A stretch of 64,000 bases of DNA from the NCBI GenBank assembly GCA_907163345.1, contig CAJQUN010000401.1, forward strand, positions 372,001 to 436,000, given 5' to 3'. Of this stretch, positions 10,902-23,011 are shown one piece after another (the stretch's first letter is position 1; each line of letters begins with the position of its first letter). Both the position numbers and the translations under genes were made by a program. The DNA comes from Haberlea rhodopensis. Lineage: Eukaryota; Streptophyta; Magnoliopsida; Lamiales; Gesneriaceae. Below the pieces are notes generated by a model. It was not told the DNA's origin. It worked only from the letters and a program-made list of their open reading frames with translations, and searched no databases.

Positions 10902-12274
10902 TGATAAGTGTGATTTTTACACTTAATTTGATATATGATTAGGGGTGTTTTTGTAGTAATTCATAGAAAATATTACACATTTTGGTATATATTTGTATAT
11001 GTCAGGAATCTAGGTCCAAATGCATAAAAGTGGATGAAATGGGCTTAAAAATGCTGAAAAGGACCAAACTGAGCAAATCTGGAAAAGGAGGGACCAAATC
11101 GCAAGATTGGAGATTTGAGGTCCGCGATCGATCGCCAACTTTCGAAGATCGATCGCCACCATACAGAATGTTTCCGAGATCGATCGCCAACTGACGAAGA
11201 TCGATCGCCAAACCCGAAAATTTTGAGATTTTGTTTCCTTCTTGGTTATTTTGTGTCCAAACCTTACCAAACTCCTTCACCATTATATATATTAGGTCTT
11301 GGACGAAAATAGGGACTTTTTTTTTATCATATTTTACACCCTAGGAATAGCCTCTATCCATCCTCCATATCACCATCATCCACCTCCATCCATCAACCAT
11401 CCTAGGATTTTGGAACACCTTCAACAAGGCGATTCAAGAGACGATCGAGAAGGAAGCGAGAGAGGGAGCAAGGATCTACGAACGAAGTCGACATCGGGAG
11501 TTTATTCTTGTCTTTTAATATTAGTTTTGATTTGTTTTGATTTACTATGTTGAACTAATTTATTTATCGAGGCTAGGCAATCCTTTGTCATGAACCTATG
11601 ATTTGATGATTTATTTGATTGAATTCCTTTAATTCTTTGCGTATAATTTATTGATCTTCATGCTTTTGAGGGATTGATCGCCCTTGAATGATTGTTATAT
11701 TGCGATTGAATTGACCATAGGATATTGCAATACGATATAATAAATTATACCGTGGGTTTTAGGTTGAGACGGACCAAGTAAAATCTAGCACACGTGTGAT
11801 AGCAATAGATTTACCAAAATCGAAGGCTAGTAGTTTTCATAGATCTTTATTCGATATTAATTGTGCAATAAGGACACGGGAGTGGTTTACTGCAACATTA
11901 ATATTAGACTTGTTATAACTGGACCAAAGTATAACGAATGCATTAGGAAAACTCGTCACCTTAGAAATATTTGGATATTCAATCGAGAATTGTAGGGGAT
12001 TGCATTGGTGAGCCAAAGTCTCGATAATCTTCTCTAGTGGATTTTTTTCGTTTACTTTTATTGACTTGGTTGGTAGTTAATTTATTTAATTAGTAGTTTA
12101 ATTATTAATTCAATTTTGTAGGTTAAATATAGTTAAAAACATCTTATTTGATACTTACAGTTAGTCCCTGTGGGTTCGACAACATGTTCTTCATTTACTA
12201 TACTAAAACTTGACGACCGTGCACTTGCGGTATAAAATCGCTACATTGGAATTAATTGTTTAAAATAAAAGCGA
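10902..12274 (+). repeat. 5' LTR with ATCGATCGCCA tandem motifs
   Basis: Starts TGATAAGTG and ends AAAAGCGA. Four copies of an ATCGATCGCCA motif lie at about 11122-11213 (repeated in the right LTR at 15228-15319). Confidence 0.85.
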
Positions 12275-12429
12275 TCAAGTTTTTGGCGCCGTTGCCGGGG
12301 ACTAACTTTAGTAATATCATACGAGAAGCTTTGACTGTAATTTAACCATTTTTTTCTTCTTTGTATATATTTATATAAAAAAAACTATATTTAATTGTTT
12401 TATTTGTTTTCCTTGCGAGGGTACTTGTG

Positions 12430-13458
12430 ATGCTTCATCAACAAGTCTTCACAAGATTTGCCCAACAATATTCAGAGCCGTTTTATGCAGCTTGGGGAAG
12501 ATTCAATGAATTGGCAGACAGATTCCGGTATCACAACTTTTCGAACTATACTCTTCTGCAATATTTCTTCAAAGGTTTGGATGCACAGACACGAGAATGG
12601 GTATTTAGCGGAGCACAGGTGACTGGGAGTCCTCTGGTTGATAGAGATGAGGACAGTGTGTTACACCTGTTCAATGATATGGCGGACTTTGATTATCAAT
12701 GGTATTGTGATCCTTCACTACAAGGTTGGAGTCACCAATACCCACCGGAGTCTCACTACCCTAATGATACGCCCCAACCATTTGAACATCACGAAGAGAG
12801 GAGAGATAGTTCTGCAGACGTCACGACTCAGCTAGAGGATACCTTAATAAGATTTATGGCATCAACTGAGAACAGTTTGGAGTGCCAAACCAACTCTATG
12901 CGCCACCTGGAGCAGCAAATGGCAGTCCTTATGGAAACAATTTCAACTAGCTGCCAGGAGGAAAAGACGAGAGCTACCAATAAAGAGGCGACGAATCGAG
13001 TTTGGTTATATGATGATGATCACTCAACCAACCAAGTTTGGGGGAGTGATCCTACTCATGTGGAAAAGTCAAGGGAACTTGAGCCTCTTCAAGAGATTGA
13101 GCCTACTTTAGAGATGTTATCCGAGGAGTTCTCATGTGAAGATGAGTCGAGTGTGATGTTGGAGAAGGAAGATACTTTCGAAGATTCTGATTTGAGCCCA
13201 TCGATGGAGACATGTTCTATGCCTTATGTGGATCCGTATTTACCATCGATGCCAATTTCACCGCACTACATCCTCCAAGATATGAAGCCAACTCAAGAAT
13301 CGTTCTCCCATGCCTACCACTTCAAGAATGTTGTTGGTGCGACGAGCCTACACTGTTACAATCATGCCAATCTTGAGGGCATACTGAATCAAGACCCATT
13401 AGTTGTATCATACGATACTTACTATGGGCGGCAGCCGCTCTTTGATGGTTGCTTCTGA
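12430..13458 (+). CDS. Gag-like protein of the gypsy element
   Basis: 342 codons from the ATG at 12430. The N-terminal part (ARFAQQYSEPFY... WGRFNELADRFRYH ... LLQYFFKGLDAQTREWV) matches the retrotransposon gag fold typical of Athila-like elements. A long acidic, low-complexity C-terminal half lacks a zinc knuckle. Nothing downstream resembles pol, so it is a gag-only element rather than a truncated full-length copy with pol remnants. Confidence 0.7.
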   Translation: MLHQQVFTRFAQQYSEPFYAAWGRFNELADRFRYHNFSNYTLLQYFFKGLDAQTREWVFSGAQVTGSPLVDRDEDSVLHLFNDMADFDYQWYCDPSLQGWSHQYPPESHYPNDTPQPFEHHEERRDSSADVTTQLEDTLIRFMASTENSLECQTNSMRHLEQQMAVLMETISTSCQEEKTRATNKEATNRVWLYDDDHSTNQVWGSDPTHVEKSRELEPLQEIEPTLEMLSEEFSCEDESSVMLEKEDTFEDSDLSPSMETCSMPYVDPYLPSMPISPHYILQDMKPTQESFSHAYHFKNVVGATSLHCYNHANLEGILNQDPLVVSYDTYYGRQPLFDGCF

Positions 13459-13489
13459 TGGTCAAGCCGATGACTAGAAATCAGCGCTT

Positions 13490-13507
13490 CTTGGGAGGCA
13501 ACCCAAG
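13490..13507 (+). other. Hairpin after the gag stop codon
   Basis: CTTGGGAGGCAACCCAAG forms a perfect 6-bp stem with a 6-nt loop 32 bases after the gag stop. This motif is widespread at this place in Athila-like internal regions, so it may have a role in the RNA genome. Confidence 0.5.
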
Positions 13508-13509
13508 CG

Positions 13510-15006
13510 TATCCTTTTGCTATTTAGTTTTGTTTTATTTTCAGTTTTTACATTTAGTTTGTTTATCTCTCGAGTCGACTATTTTACCATTTGCATGCTT
13601 CTCTTTCTAGGTACTCATTTGGAGCGATGAACCCCTACAACAGTGGAGTTTTCAAAAGCCAATCTTCCTCAACCCTCATGCAAGCGTCTTGATCAGGGGA
13701 GTTTACTGTTTCCCTTTGTTTCATTTCAACATTGAGGAAAATGTTTGATTTAAGTTTGGGGGAGTGGCTTGCATGTTTTTCTTGTTTTATCCACATGTTG
13801 TGTGCTTAATTGACACTTGAATCGTCTGATTAATATGAGCTAAAAAAAAAATATGAGTTCAAATTTGAGAAAAGAATGAATCATAATAGTGGTCTCTATT
13901 CCATGATGATATTAATCTCACTACGCATGTCAACTTGAGTTTTGAGGATTGTAAAACTTGTTTGTGAATATCTTGTTTTCAGTTAGCATGTCAAAGATGA
14001 GGAATACATTTAGCACATATGAGTCACGATCTTGTGAATTGCATTTGTGGTAGTAAAAATCTTCGTGAACTTGATGAATTGTTTTGAACATCTTAGAGTA
14101 CCTTAGAAACTATTGGATGATGACACTTTGAGGCGAAATTTTATAGTTATGAACTTGACTTGGAAATGATTTAGGCGATCTTTGGACCGTTTGAGCCTTT
14201 CAAGCTTACCATGATATATATCAATCTCTAGTGTCCCATTTTGAGCCTAATTGCAAAAGAATGGTGTATGTTTAACATACTATGAACCCCCATTCAACAA
14301 ATTTCATTGGCAACTCATTATACCCACCTTTATGAGCCTAAATTGAAAGAATTCATCCTTACCTAAAGGGAGTATAATGAATCTCATTAGATGCACATAA
14401 ATTTCTATATTTTGATGAGCTTATTATTATTGAAAAAAATGATGAATGAGAAAAGAAAAAGATAGATAAAGCCTTGAAAAAAAAAATATCTAATTAAGAC
14501 CCAAAGTGGCCAAGGCTAAAAGAAAAAAGAAGAGAAGCTCAATTTTATGCTAAAAATATAAACATTACATGCCTATACTCTCTTCTTTGTGCTATCCTAT
14601 CTTTTCTTTGAAGCCAACACCTAGGCCTAACGTTACAAGCTTAAAAAGACCTATTGATCCAAGTCTAGGGAGTGACTACATTAGTGGAGAAGTGTTTGAA
14701 AATAGGACTATGGAATGCTCAAAGATAATCTTACTTTTCATTGAATAGCATGATTTGATCTATGAAAATTGCATGAAACTTGAAAGTGACAATAGCACAC
14801 ACGCACATTCTAATTTGGCGACATGTTGCTTGATCTAGGAGAAAACACAACTTGTTAAACTTTCTGATTAATTATTGTTCGTCTGTAAGTGGGATGTCTG
14901 AGTTACATGATTGACTACGAATTGGTTTATTTGAGTCTTCAATATTGAACTCTACTTTGTGATCTTATTTATTGCTCGAGACGATCAAGTTTAAGTTTGG
15001 GGGAGT
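13510..15006 (+). other. Non-coding interior of the gypsy element
   Basis: About 1.5 kb between gag and the 3' LTR. No ORF or pol homology; several short AAGTTTGGGGGAGT-like tracts (13755, 14992). Confidence 0.6.
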
Positions 15007-16378
15007 TGATAAGTGTGATTTTTACACTTAATTTGATATATGATTAGGGGTGTTTTTTGTAGTAATTCATAGAAAATATTACACATTTTGGTATATATTT
15101 GTATATGTCAGGAATCTAGGTCCAAATGCATAAAAGTGGATGAAATGGGCTTAAAAATGCTGAAAAGGACCAAACTGAGCAAATCTGGAAAAGGAGGGAC
15201 CAAATCGCAAGATTGGAGATTTGAGGTCCGCGATCGATCGCCAACTTTCGAAGATCGATCGCCACCATACAGAATGTTTCCGAGATCGATCGCCAACTGA
15301 CGAAGATCGATCGCCAAACCCGAAAATTTTGAGATTTTGTTTCCTTCTTGGTTATTTTGTGTCCAAACCTTACCAAACTCCTTCACCATTATATATATTA
15401 GGTCTTGGACGAAAATAGGGACTTTTTTTTATCATATTTTACACCCTAGGAATAGCCTCTATCCATCCTCCATATCACCATCATCCACCTCCATCCATCA
15501 ACCATCCTAGGATTTTGGAACACCTTCAACAAGGCGATTCAAGAGACGATCGAGAAGGAAGCGAGAGAGGGAGCAAGGATCTACGAACGAAGTCGACATC
15601 GGGAGTTTATTCTTGTCTTTTAATATTAGTTTTGATTTGTTTTGATTTACTATGTTGAACTAATTTATTTATCGAGGCTAGGCAATCCTTTGTCATGAAC
15701 CTATGATTTGATGATTTATTTGATTGAATTCCTTTAATTCTTTGCGTATAATTTATTGATCTTCATGCTTTTGAGGGATTGATCGCCCTTGAATGATTGT
15801 TATATTGCGATTGAATTGACCATAGGATATTGCAATACGATATAATAAATTATACCGTGGATTTAGGTTGAGACGGACCAAGTAAAATCTAGCACACGTG
15901 TGATAGCAATAGATTTACCAAAATCGAAGGCTAGTAGTTTTCATAGATCTTTATTCGATATTAATTGTGCAATAAGGACACGGGAGTGGTTTACTGCAAC
16001 ATTAATATTAGACTTGTTATAACTGGACCAAAGTATAACGAATGCATTAGGAAAACTCGTCACCTTAGAAATATTTGGATATTCAATCGAGAATTGTAGG
16101 GGATTGCATTGGTGAGCCAAAGTCTCGATAATCTTCTCTAGTGGATTTTTCTCGTTTACTTTTATTGACTTGGTTGGTAGTTAATTTATTTAATTAGTAG
16201 TTTAATTATTAATTCAATTTTGTAGGTTAAATATAGTTAAAAACATCTTATTTGATACTTACAGTTAGTCCCTGTGGGTTCGACAACATGTTCTTCATTT
16301 ACTATACTAAAACTTGACGACCGTGCACTTGCGGTATAAAATCGCTACATTGGAATTAATTGTTTAAAATAAAAGCGA
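15007..16378 (+). repeat. 3' LTR
   Basis: Near-identical to the 5' LTR; preceded by the purine tract and followed by the CTACT target duplication at 16379-16383. Confidence 0.9.
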
Positions 16379-17726
16379 CTACTACGTGCCTCACGTCGTC
16401 GTTTGCCGACCAATCTCCTCCGATGTCGTGTTAAAAGACATAAGACCAAAAAGGATCGACATATGATTTGGTGCAGCATCACAGAAATTAGAATGTTCCT
16501 ACGGTTAATGTCCATCTTCCCAATATACTGACATTTGTTTATTCATATATATTAGAGTATTTCCTAGTAACTAAGTAATCGTAGCAATATATGAATGAAA
16601 TTTCTAGCATTTTCCAATCAAAAATAGATAAGTACCAACAGTTTATTCATAACAAATTCTAGCAATTGCATTTCCAACTGCTTACTCCAAACATCTGCTA
16701 ATTCGCTAATGACGATTAGTTTATTGATTTGGCAGTGCATTCCAGAACCGATACTTAAATTTTTTTATGTCAAAAGTAAAAAGCTAGATGACCCATAATT
16801 ACCATCCAAATATAGCAGTAGCAAACAACCAATACATTAGATTCATATACACTTGCTAAACCAAAGAAATGGAACACTCCAACAGGGGCTCACTTATACT
16901 CAAAATAGAAGAAAAAAAAATCAGTTCAAATATAGCAGTCGACCAGAAAAATTTCGAATGAGCTCCACAAAATTCACAAAATTCATAAATTAAAATTACC
17001 ACCTTCAACTCCATAAAACTCAAAGAACCAGCTTCAACTCCACAAATTTCATACAAAACACATCACATTCTGGACAAACAAATGTTCAACGGAAGGCGAT
17101 GCTTACCGACGGAGAAGATGAGCTTAATACGATGAGTGACCTGAGAGAACAGATGAAACGAATGCCTCTTCTACTCGCCGCACCAACCTTCGTTGGCCAC
17201 TTCAAATGCGATTTCAGAGTTGCAGACGGGTAGAAGTGGAGTAGGCGGCATGCAAATGGGTTTAAAACTTTTGGCTTTAAGTTTAGGGCAAAGGGTACTA
17301 CAGTAAAATTATACCATAATCAATTGCCACTGTAGAATGATGTTTGTTAAACCTAAGAAATGAAGTGGGTTTCTTATCACACGTTTTAACCATGCTAATC
17401 ACGGGCTTGCAGGATTATGTTGGATTGCTTAAAAACGAACCAAACACTTGACTAATGCTTTGAATAGTCCATTATCCCTCCTTATCCTCCGTACCAAACA
17501 CAGCGTAAGTAATAATTAGGTGAACTGCCTTATTATAGATATCATAAAAAAAAAAAAAAGTCAATAAAAGAAATTACTATGAAATCACACTGAATATTAT
17601 ATCCCAAATATCACAAATTAATATATAGTCAAATATCTATATTTAGTAGTATTTCTTCTTTTATTTTCTTTTTTTGTTTACTAATATACCCCTATTTAAT
17701 TTGTATTATTATAAAACAATCATATG

Positions 17727-18138
17727 TAGAGATGTCAAACGGAACGGACGGCACAAGAAACGGCACGTCATGGAGCAGCACGACACTGCCCATTTTGCTA
17801 CAGTGTCAGGCACGACTCTGTAGCATGGGACGTGACGAGCCATAGGTTGCCGGCCCGTGGGCCGGCACGGCATGGCACGAAAAGTACAATTTTTTTTAGT
17901 GTAGCGATCGATCGGCAGTTATGCGCCGATCAATTGGTAAGCCAAAAAAATAAAAATAAAAAACTTGAAATGGCCCGTGTCGCACGGCACGACTCATGGC
18001 AAGACACGTAGGGTCGTGACGGGCCCTGCCTATTGTGAAAATGGGCCGGTACGACACGGCCCATTTTCGAACCGTGCGCACGGCAAGCATAGTGCCGTGC
18101 CTGTGACAAACCGCAAACGTACTCTTTAAACATCCATA
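17727..18138. mobile_element. GC-rich MITE-like repeat
   Basis: Flanked by TAGAGATGTCAAACGG and, as reverse complement, TATGGATGTTTAAAG. The interior is rich in GGCACGRC/GGGCCGG motifs and includes a GCCGGCCCGTGGGCCGGC near-palindrome near 17850. Non-coding, repeat-like base composition unlike its AT-rich surroundings. Confidence 0.45.
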
Positions 18139-18604
18139 GATATTTCTACGACCTTCGGATAAAGTTAAGCATCAAAATACAAGGTTTATCGATTTAGTTT
18201 CAATAGAACAACGCTGGCAACATTTCTTCAACAGTATTCAGCTGGTAAATATTTCCAAGCCAGAAGCAATTAGTGGGTTTATTTGATTCAATTTTGTTTA
18301 ATATTTCATTCGTTTAAAGATATATTAATGAAACTAAATTTCAAATTTTAATAAATATATTTAAAATAAAATTGCACTTTTGATTCTTAATTGAGATTTT
18401 TTGGTAGATTTGAAGTTGGATGGTGGATTGGTTTATAAGACTAGAACTTATATACGGTTTGCCATGATGAAAAAGGCTGTATTAAGAACATCGGAAAATG
18501 ATCTATAACTAAATAGAACACATCAGTAAAAACTAATAACCACTTAAATAATTAAAAAAAATCATTAATGTGTACAATAAAACCCCCATAAATTAATACT
18601 CGAT

Positions 18605-19425
18605 AAATTAGTAACATCAATGTTAACTCAAAAAATTACAAGGTTGAGACACAAGATTTTTACGTGAAAAACCCCAAATATAAGGGAAAAAAACCACGGG
18701 ACCGAGTCCAGTATAAATTCTATTATAATATCAAAGAGCTACAATATTTTTATACAATAAAATGATAAATAAAGTGAAGAGAAAATGATATAAAAAATGG
18801 TGTTTTGTGTATCATTATTGGTGAAGTCTTTTTTCTTATCAAAATCCTGTAACCATTGGCCACTCTCCTCTTTTATAGAGGAAGAGAAAGTCTAAATAAT
18901 CATTTTTTATCTGACATGTTTTTACATTTTTAATGCTTTTGTCCATCATGGCCCTTTATTGAAACTGGGAATGTGAGGTGTCATCACGTATGTGTGTACA
19001 CGTGTCAATTCCTTATCGAATTTCGTGCCATGTCTCTTCTCTTCCCAGGTGGTGTCCATTCTCTTCCCAGGTCGTGTCTCTTCTCTTATCGGGTGATGTC
19101 TCTTCTCTTTTCGGGCGGTCTCTTCTCTTCTCGGGTAGTGTCCTTCTCTTATCGAATTTCGTGCCATGTCTCTTCTCTTCCCAGGTGGTGTCCATTCTCT
19201 TCCCGGGTCGTGTCTCTTCTCTTATCGGGTGATGTCTCTTCTCTTTCCGGGTGGTCTCTTCTCTTCTCGGGTGGTGTCCTTCTCTTCTCGGGTATTTTTT
19301 AATATATATTCCGAGGTCTTATAAATGCATTTCAGCCCAATTATTGTCTTAATTCATTCAAGACATAACAATCACTAAATTAATATTTTTTTCGATACCG
19401 ACTTTGTCTCAACATCATTGTTTCT
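18605..19425. mobile_element. LTR-like relic enclosing a minisatellite
   Basis: Starts TGTTAACTC... and has blocks typical of plant LTRs (TTTTACGTGAAAAACCCC, then ACCACGGGACCGAGTCCA), ending around GTCTCAACA. No TSD could be fixed. 18139-18604 is AT-rich with nothing recognised. Confidence 0.35.
19013..19300. repeat. Minisatellite, two-level tandem repeat
   Basis: A roughly 20-bp unit (GTGTCTCTTCTCTTNTCGGG) repeats about 14 times and is itself arranged as two copies of a 135-bp block, each beginning ATCGAATTTCGTGCCATG (19016 and 19151). Confidence 0.85.
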
Positions 19426-19611
19426 GCAAATGCACATAACATTTCCCACTCACCCGTAGCAAGGTCTGTTTTGGTCTATAATTTTGCTTTATTTCGCGAA
19501 TCCACTTGCCCAATATTGGGTTTTGCATTTTTACCAAAACTAGTTATAATTTTAAATGTTAAATTCCTGATTGAACATAGATTAATTGGGTATATTCATT
19601 CTAAAGATTAA

Positions 19612-20899
19612 GGGGTGTATTGGTTATAGATTTTTATTGACTTTTAATGATTTTTATGGAGTTTAACAGTCTAGAGGTATTCAATTCATACTTTTATATA
19701 CTCTACAAAAGTCTAATGATATTCAAGACAGACTTTCGTAAAGTTTTTAAAAGTCAGGTGGTATTCAAACTTGAATTTTTAAAACTCCATAAAAGTTTAT
19801 AGGTATCCAAAATCCCATAGACTTTTAATGACTTCTGTTGAAACTTTAGGTACAAACTTTGATGCCCCATGTACATCCCAAAAAGGTTAAAAATTCTCCA
19901 CCACTCCTAGTAAAGATTTGGAATGACTTTTAATTTCTAATTACCATCATCTCTCTTTACTCTTTGCTATTTTCATTTTCGACACGACCACATCCCCATT
20001 GGCTTTTCCTCCCCTGTTTTTTATATGTATCATTTCTTTAATTCTTAATGTGCAGCTCTTTCTTCGATTATTGTTTTTTTCACATCTTGTTTTTTATCCA
20101 ATTTAATACTAATATTTACACAAGTATTTTGATAAAATAGCAAGTTTTAATGTGCTCAATTTTATATTAGATGATAGATTTTTAAAACGATTGTATGGGT
20201 CTATATCTATAAACAATTATAATAAATATTTTTCTAAAGCAAAATATATTTATAACGATATAAATTATCATGTTTAATTTAAAAAGTATGTTTTAAGAAT
20301 TTTTATAGTAGTCAACTATCATCAAAAATTATTTTAAGTTTATAAAATGTGATTTAATAGAAAACTTTTTTGTTTTATTACACAAAATTATAAATTGCAA
20401 TTATATAGCAACATTAACTGAATCTTCAAAGTCGCCATCTTGAAGATGTAAAAAAGTTGTTCAATATTCGCCATGCAAAAGAATTGAATATGTATTTTTC
20501 ACATTTTTTACTGTTAAATAAGTAAAATGTGTTTACATTAATAGTAAAAAAAATTTATATGTTGAAGAAGTTATTTATGTTCAATTGTTAGTTCAAAGAA
20601 ATCAATTATAAGTTATAAAACTATAGAGTCTATAAAATTCTTTTGATAATTCCGTGTAATTCTATAAAAGTTATTAGAAATCTATCAATTTCATAAAAGT
20701 TCATCATTTAAAAAAATTATCAAAAGTCGATAAAGTCCATAGAAATCTATTGAAAAGGTCTACGTGACTCTATACAAAATCTTTTTATAACTCCATGGAA
20801 TTTAATAAAAGTCAATAGAAATCTATCAACTCCATAAAATTCAATCATTTAAAAAAGTCATTAAAAGTCAATAAAAGTCTTAGATTGAATACACCCCCC
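19612..20899. mobile_element. Tourist-like non-autonomous element, copy 1
   Basis: 1288 bp with TIR ends GGGGTGTATTGGTTATAG and ...GATTGAATACACCCCCC, flanked by TAA on both sides (19609-19611; 20900-20902). The subterminal parts repeat an ATAAAAGTC/GACTTTTAT motif in both orientations. No ORF. The second copy at 35867 is clearly homologous. Confidence 0.85.
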
Positions 20900-21479
20900 T
20901 AAAAATTTTTCATGAGTTTTATTAAATGGGATTAAAAATTACTCATGAATAATACATCCCCTAAATCAATTTTAAATTTCTCCATCTGATATATTATATC
21001 TGTGTGGAATATAAAAGAAAATAAAACAAATTATAAATGTAAAAATAAAGAATCAATACATATCACGATTTGATCTCTAATCTTTATCGATGATTCCAAA
21101 ATTCAATTTTCTCTAACCAACCCACCGATCGATCGCCTGACTGATAACTCAACCAATTAAGTGTCAAGGTCAAATTTAAACTAGTCTTACTTAATAGATA
21201 AATCATAATATAAAATGACCGACTATCTCAGACATTAATGTCAACTCATGTATCTTAACTAGAGATGGCAACGTAGCGGGTTTGAGAAGGTGGAAAGCCG
21301 CCCACGAACTAGAAGAGTTAAACTCGCCCCGCCCTGCTAACTTAATATATTAATCATAATATACAAGGGCTTGACTATCTCCGAATATTAATGTCAACTC
21401 ATGTTCTTTCTTTCACTTCTATGATTTATGAGGTTTTCGGGATGAAAAAAGATATATAAAAATAGGCTTTTGGAATCCC

Positions 21480-22270
21480 AATTAGATGGAAATTAAGTTC
21501 GGTTGACTTTGGAACCAATCAATAATTGGAGTAAATGGAGATTAATAATGGTAAACAACTAATTCAAGAATCTCTTTATCGGATTTTTTGATGCTACCCC
21601 TCAGGGGCACTGCCCTTAAGGGTTTATCCACCATGCATTGAGAATATTTCATTGGGAATATTTCCAATGTATGGTAAGATGTACCCCTAAGGGCACTGCC
21701 CTTGGGGGTAGTATCAAATAAACCCTCTTTATCCATGCTATTTTATAATCAATCAAGGACTCTGATAATTTCCTAAGATTGTAATATGTGGGTTTAAGTG
21801 AAAATCAAAAACGTAAATGAGGAAAAAGAGAATTTGAAAAAACCCATTTGACGATGAAGATGAATATTCTAATTGCTTTCAATGAATGAAAAAGTATTAC
21901 ATAGTGCAAACTTTCAGTCAGACACACATCCCAACCGGGGAAAATATACAAAACAAAGAAGAAATGAAAAGAAAAACAATGAACAAAATGCGAAGTTCCT
22001 GATGCACGGGATTTCGTGGATGCCAATAGAATATCATAAATCAAAGTCCACGGGTGCAATACGACGAAATGCGAAGGGACATATAAGCTGACGGAAGGGG
22101 ACGGGATAAAGAAAAAGCACGGGTACAGGGCATGCCAAGGAGTCAAGGACTGCCACTTTCTCCTTTGGAAAATGCCTTAACAGGGGGCTCCTAATAAAAG
22201 AACTGCAGCTCTCCAATAGCACGTCCACTAAAGGAAATAGGGGCTGGTATCTCTTCAAGCGGCCACTCCA
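21480..22270 (-). pseudogene. Relic of a dirigent-gene 3' flank
   Basis: 21485-21585 plus 21725-21960 match the 3' flank of the dirigent gene that ends at 23012 (AAGTTCGGTTGACTT, TGGTAAACAACTAATTC, CCCATTTTGACGATGAAGATGA). The same blocks follow the other copies near 37360, 40050 and 55985. No dirigent coding sequence remains, so this is a lost copy. Confidence 0.6.
21588..21717. mobile_element. Small foldback MITE
   Basis: Inverted ends TTGATGCTACCCC and GGGGGTAGTATCAA, with inner arms AGGGCACTGCCC on both sides: about 130 bp able to fold almost entirely. It sits in a dirigent 3'-flank relic. 20903-21480 holds nothing recognised. Confidence 0.6.
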
Positions 22271-23011
22271 ATGCTTATGACTGCCATAACAGATGACGTT
22301 TTGGAGTATATTTGCAAGTCTCCATTTCGAAGTATTTTTGAAAATTAAATTTTTTTCGAATTATTTTTTAAAAAAAATCCGCATTTTGGGTTGAAGAAAG
22401 ATATATAAAAATAGGATTTTGGAATTGCACGAATAAAAATGATTAAAACAAACTTTGATCGTAGTAGTTACCTAATTTAAGTTTCCTCATGAGACTAAAT
22501 TTCTTGTTTCTCTGCTTTTAATTCGATTAAATGGAAAATAAGTTCGGTTGACTTCGGAACCAATCAATAATTGGTGCAAATGGAGATTATTAATATTATA
22601 AAGATAATAATGGTAAACAACTAATTCATGAATCTCTTTGACTCATGCTATTTTATAATCTATTAAGGAATCTAATAGTAAACCATTTTGATTCCTAAGA
22701 TTGTAATTTGTTGGTTTAAGTGAAATCAAATACATAAATGAGGAAAAAGAGAATTTGGAAAACCCATTTTGACGATGAAGATGAGATTCTAATTGCTTTC
22801 AAGTTTCAATGGATGAGAAATAAAGAAAAGAGTACAAAATACTGCAAACTTTCAATCAAACACACATCCCAACAGAAAGGGAAAAAAAAAAAACAGAGAA
22901 AGAAACGAACAAAAGAAACACGAAATTGCGATACATCCAACTTGGCATTTAGAAAATCCACAAGTTCGATGCAACTTTAAGACATTACACAGGATCCAAC
23001 TGGGCATTTAT

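Larger units (their letters stand above)
10902..16378 (+). mobile_element. Gag-only Ty3/gypsy (Athila-type) LTR element
   Basis: LTRs 10902-12274 and 15007-16378 (1373 and 1372 bp) differ at only about five sites by eye. TSD CTACT is exact (10897-10901 and 16379-16383). The primer-binding site after the left LTR is TGGCGCCGTTGCCGGGGA, a plant Athila/Tat-type site; the purine tract is TTTAAGTTTGGGGGAGT. The 2.7-kb interior has only a gag-like ORF, with no protease, RT or integrase, so it must be mobilised in trans. It is recent, and it lies within the Harbinger transposase gene. Confidence 0.9.
5744..17505. mobile_element. PIF/Harbinger DNA transposon with nested LTR element
   Basis: The left end GGGGGCGCTTGGTTCGAGGA and the reverse complement of the right end (CGCTGTGTTTGGTACGGAGG) are imperfect inverted repeats. 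The flanks are TTA on the left and TAA on the right, both the TWA target used by this superfamily but not an exact direct repeat. It spans 11.8 kb, about 6.3 kb once the nested element and one TSD copy are removed. Gene order: GRF finger gene (+), SIM-like gene (+), MYB/SANT ORF1 (-), DDE transposase (-). Both transposition genes carry frameshifts, so this copy looks inactive. Confidence 0.8.

Noticed and set aside
11002..11312. Small ORFs in the gypsy LTR, repeated at 15088-15418
   Set aside because: Exact LTR duplicates with several overlapping frames; no homology.
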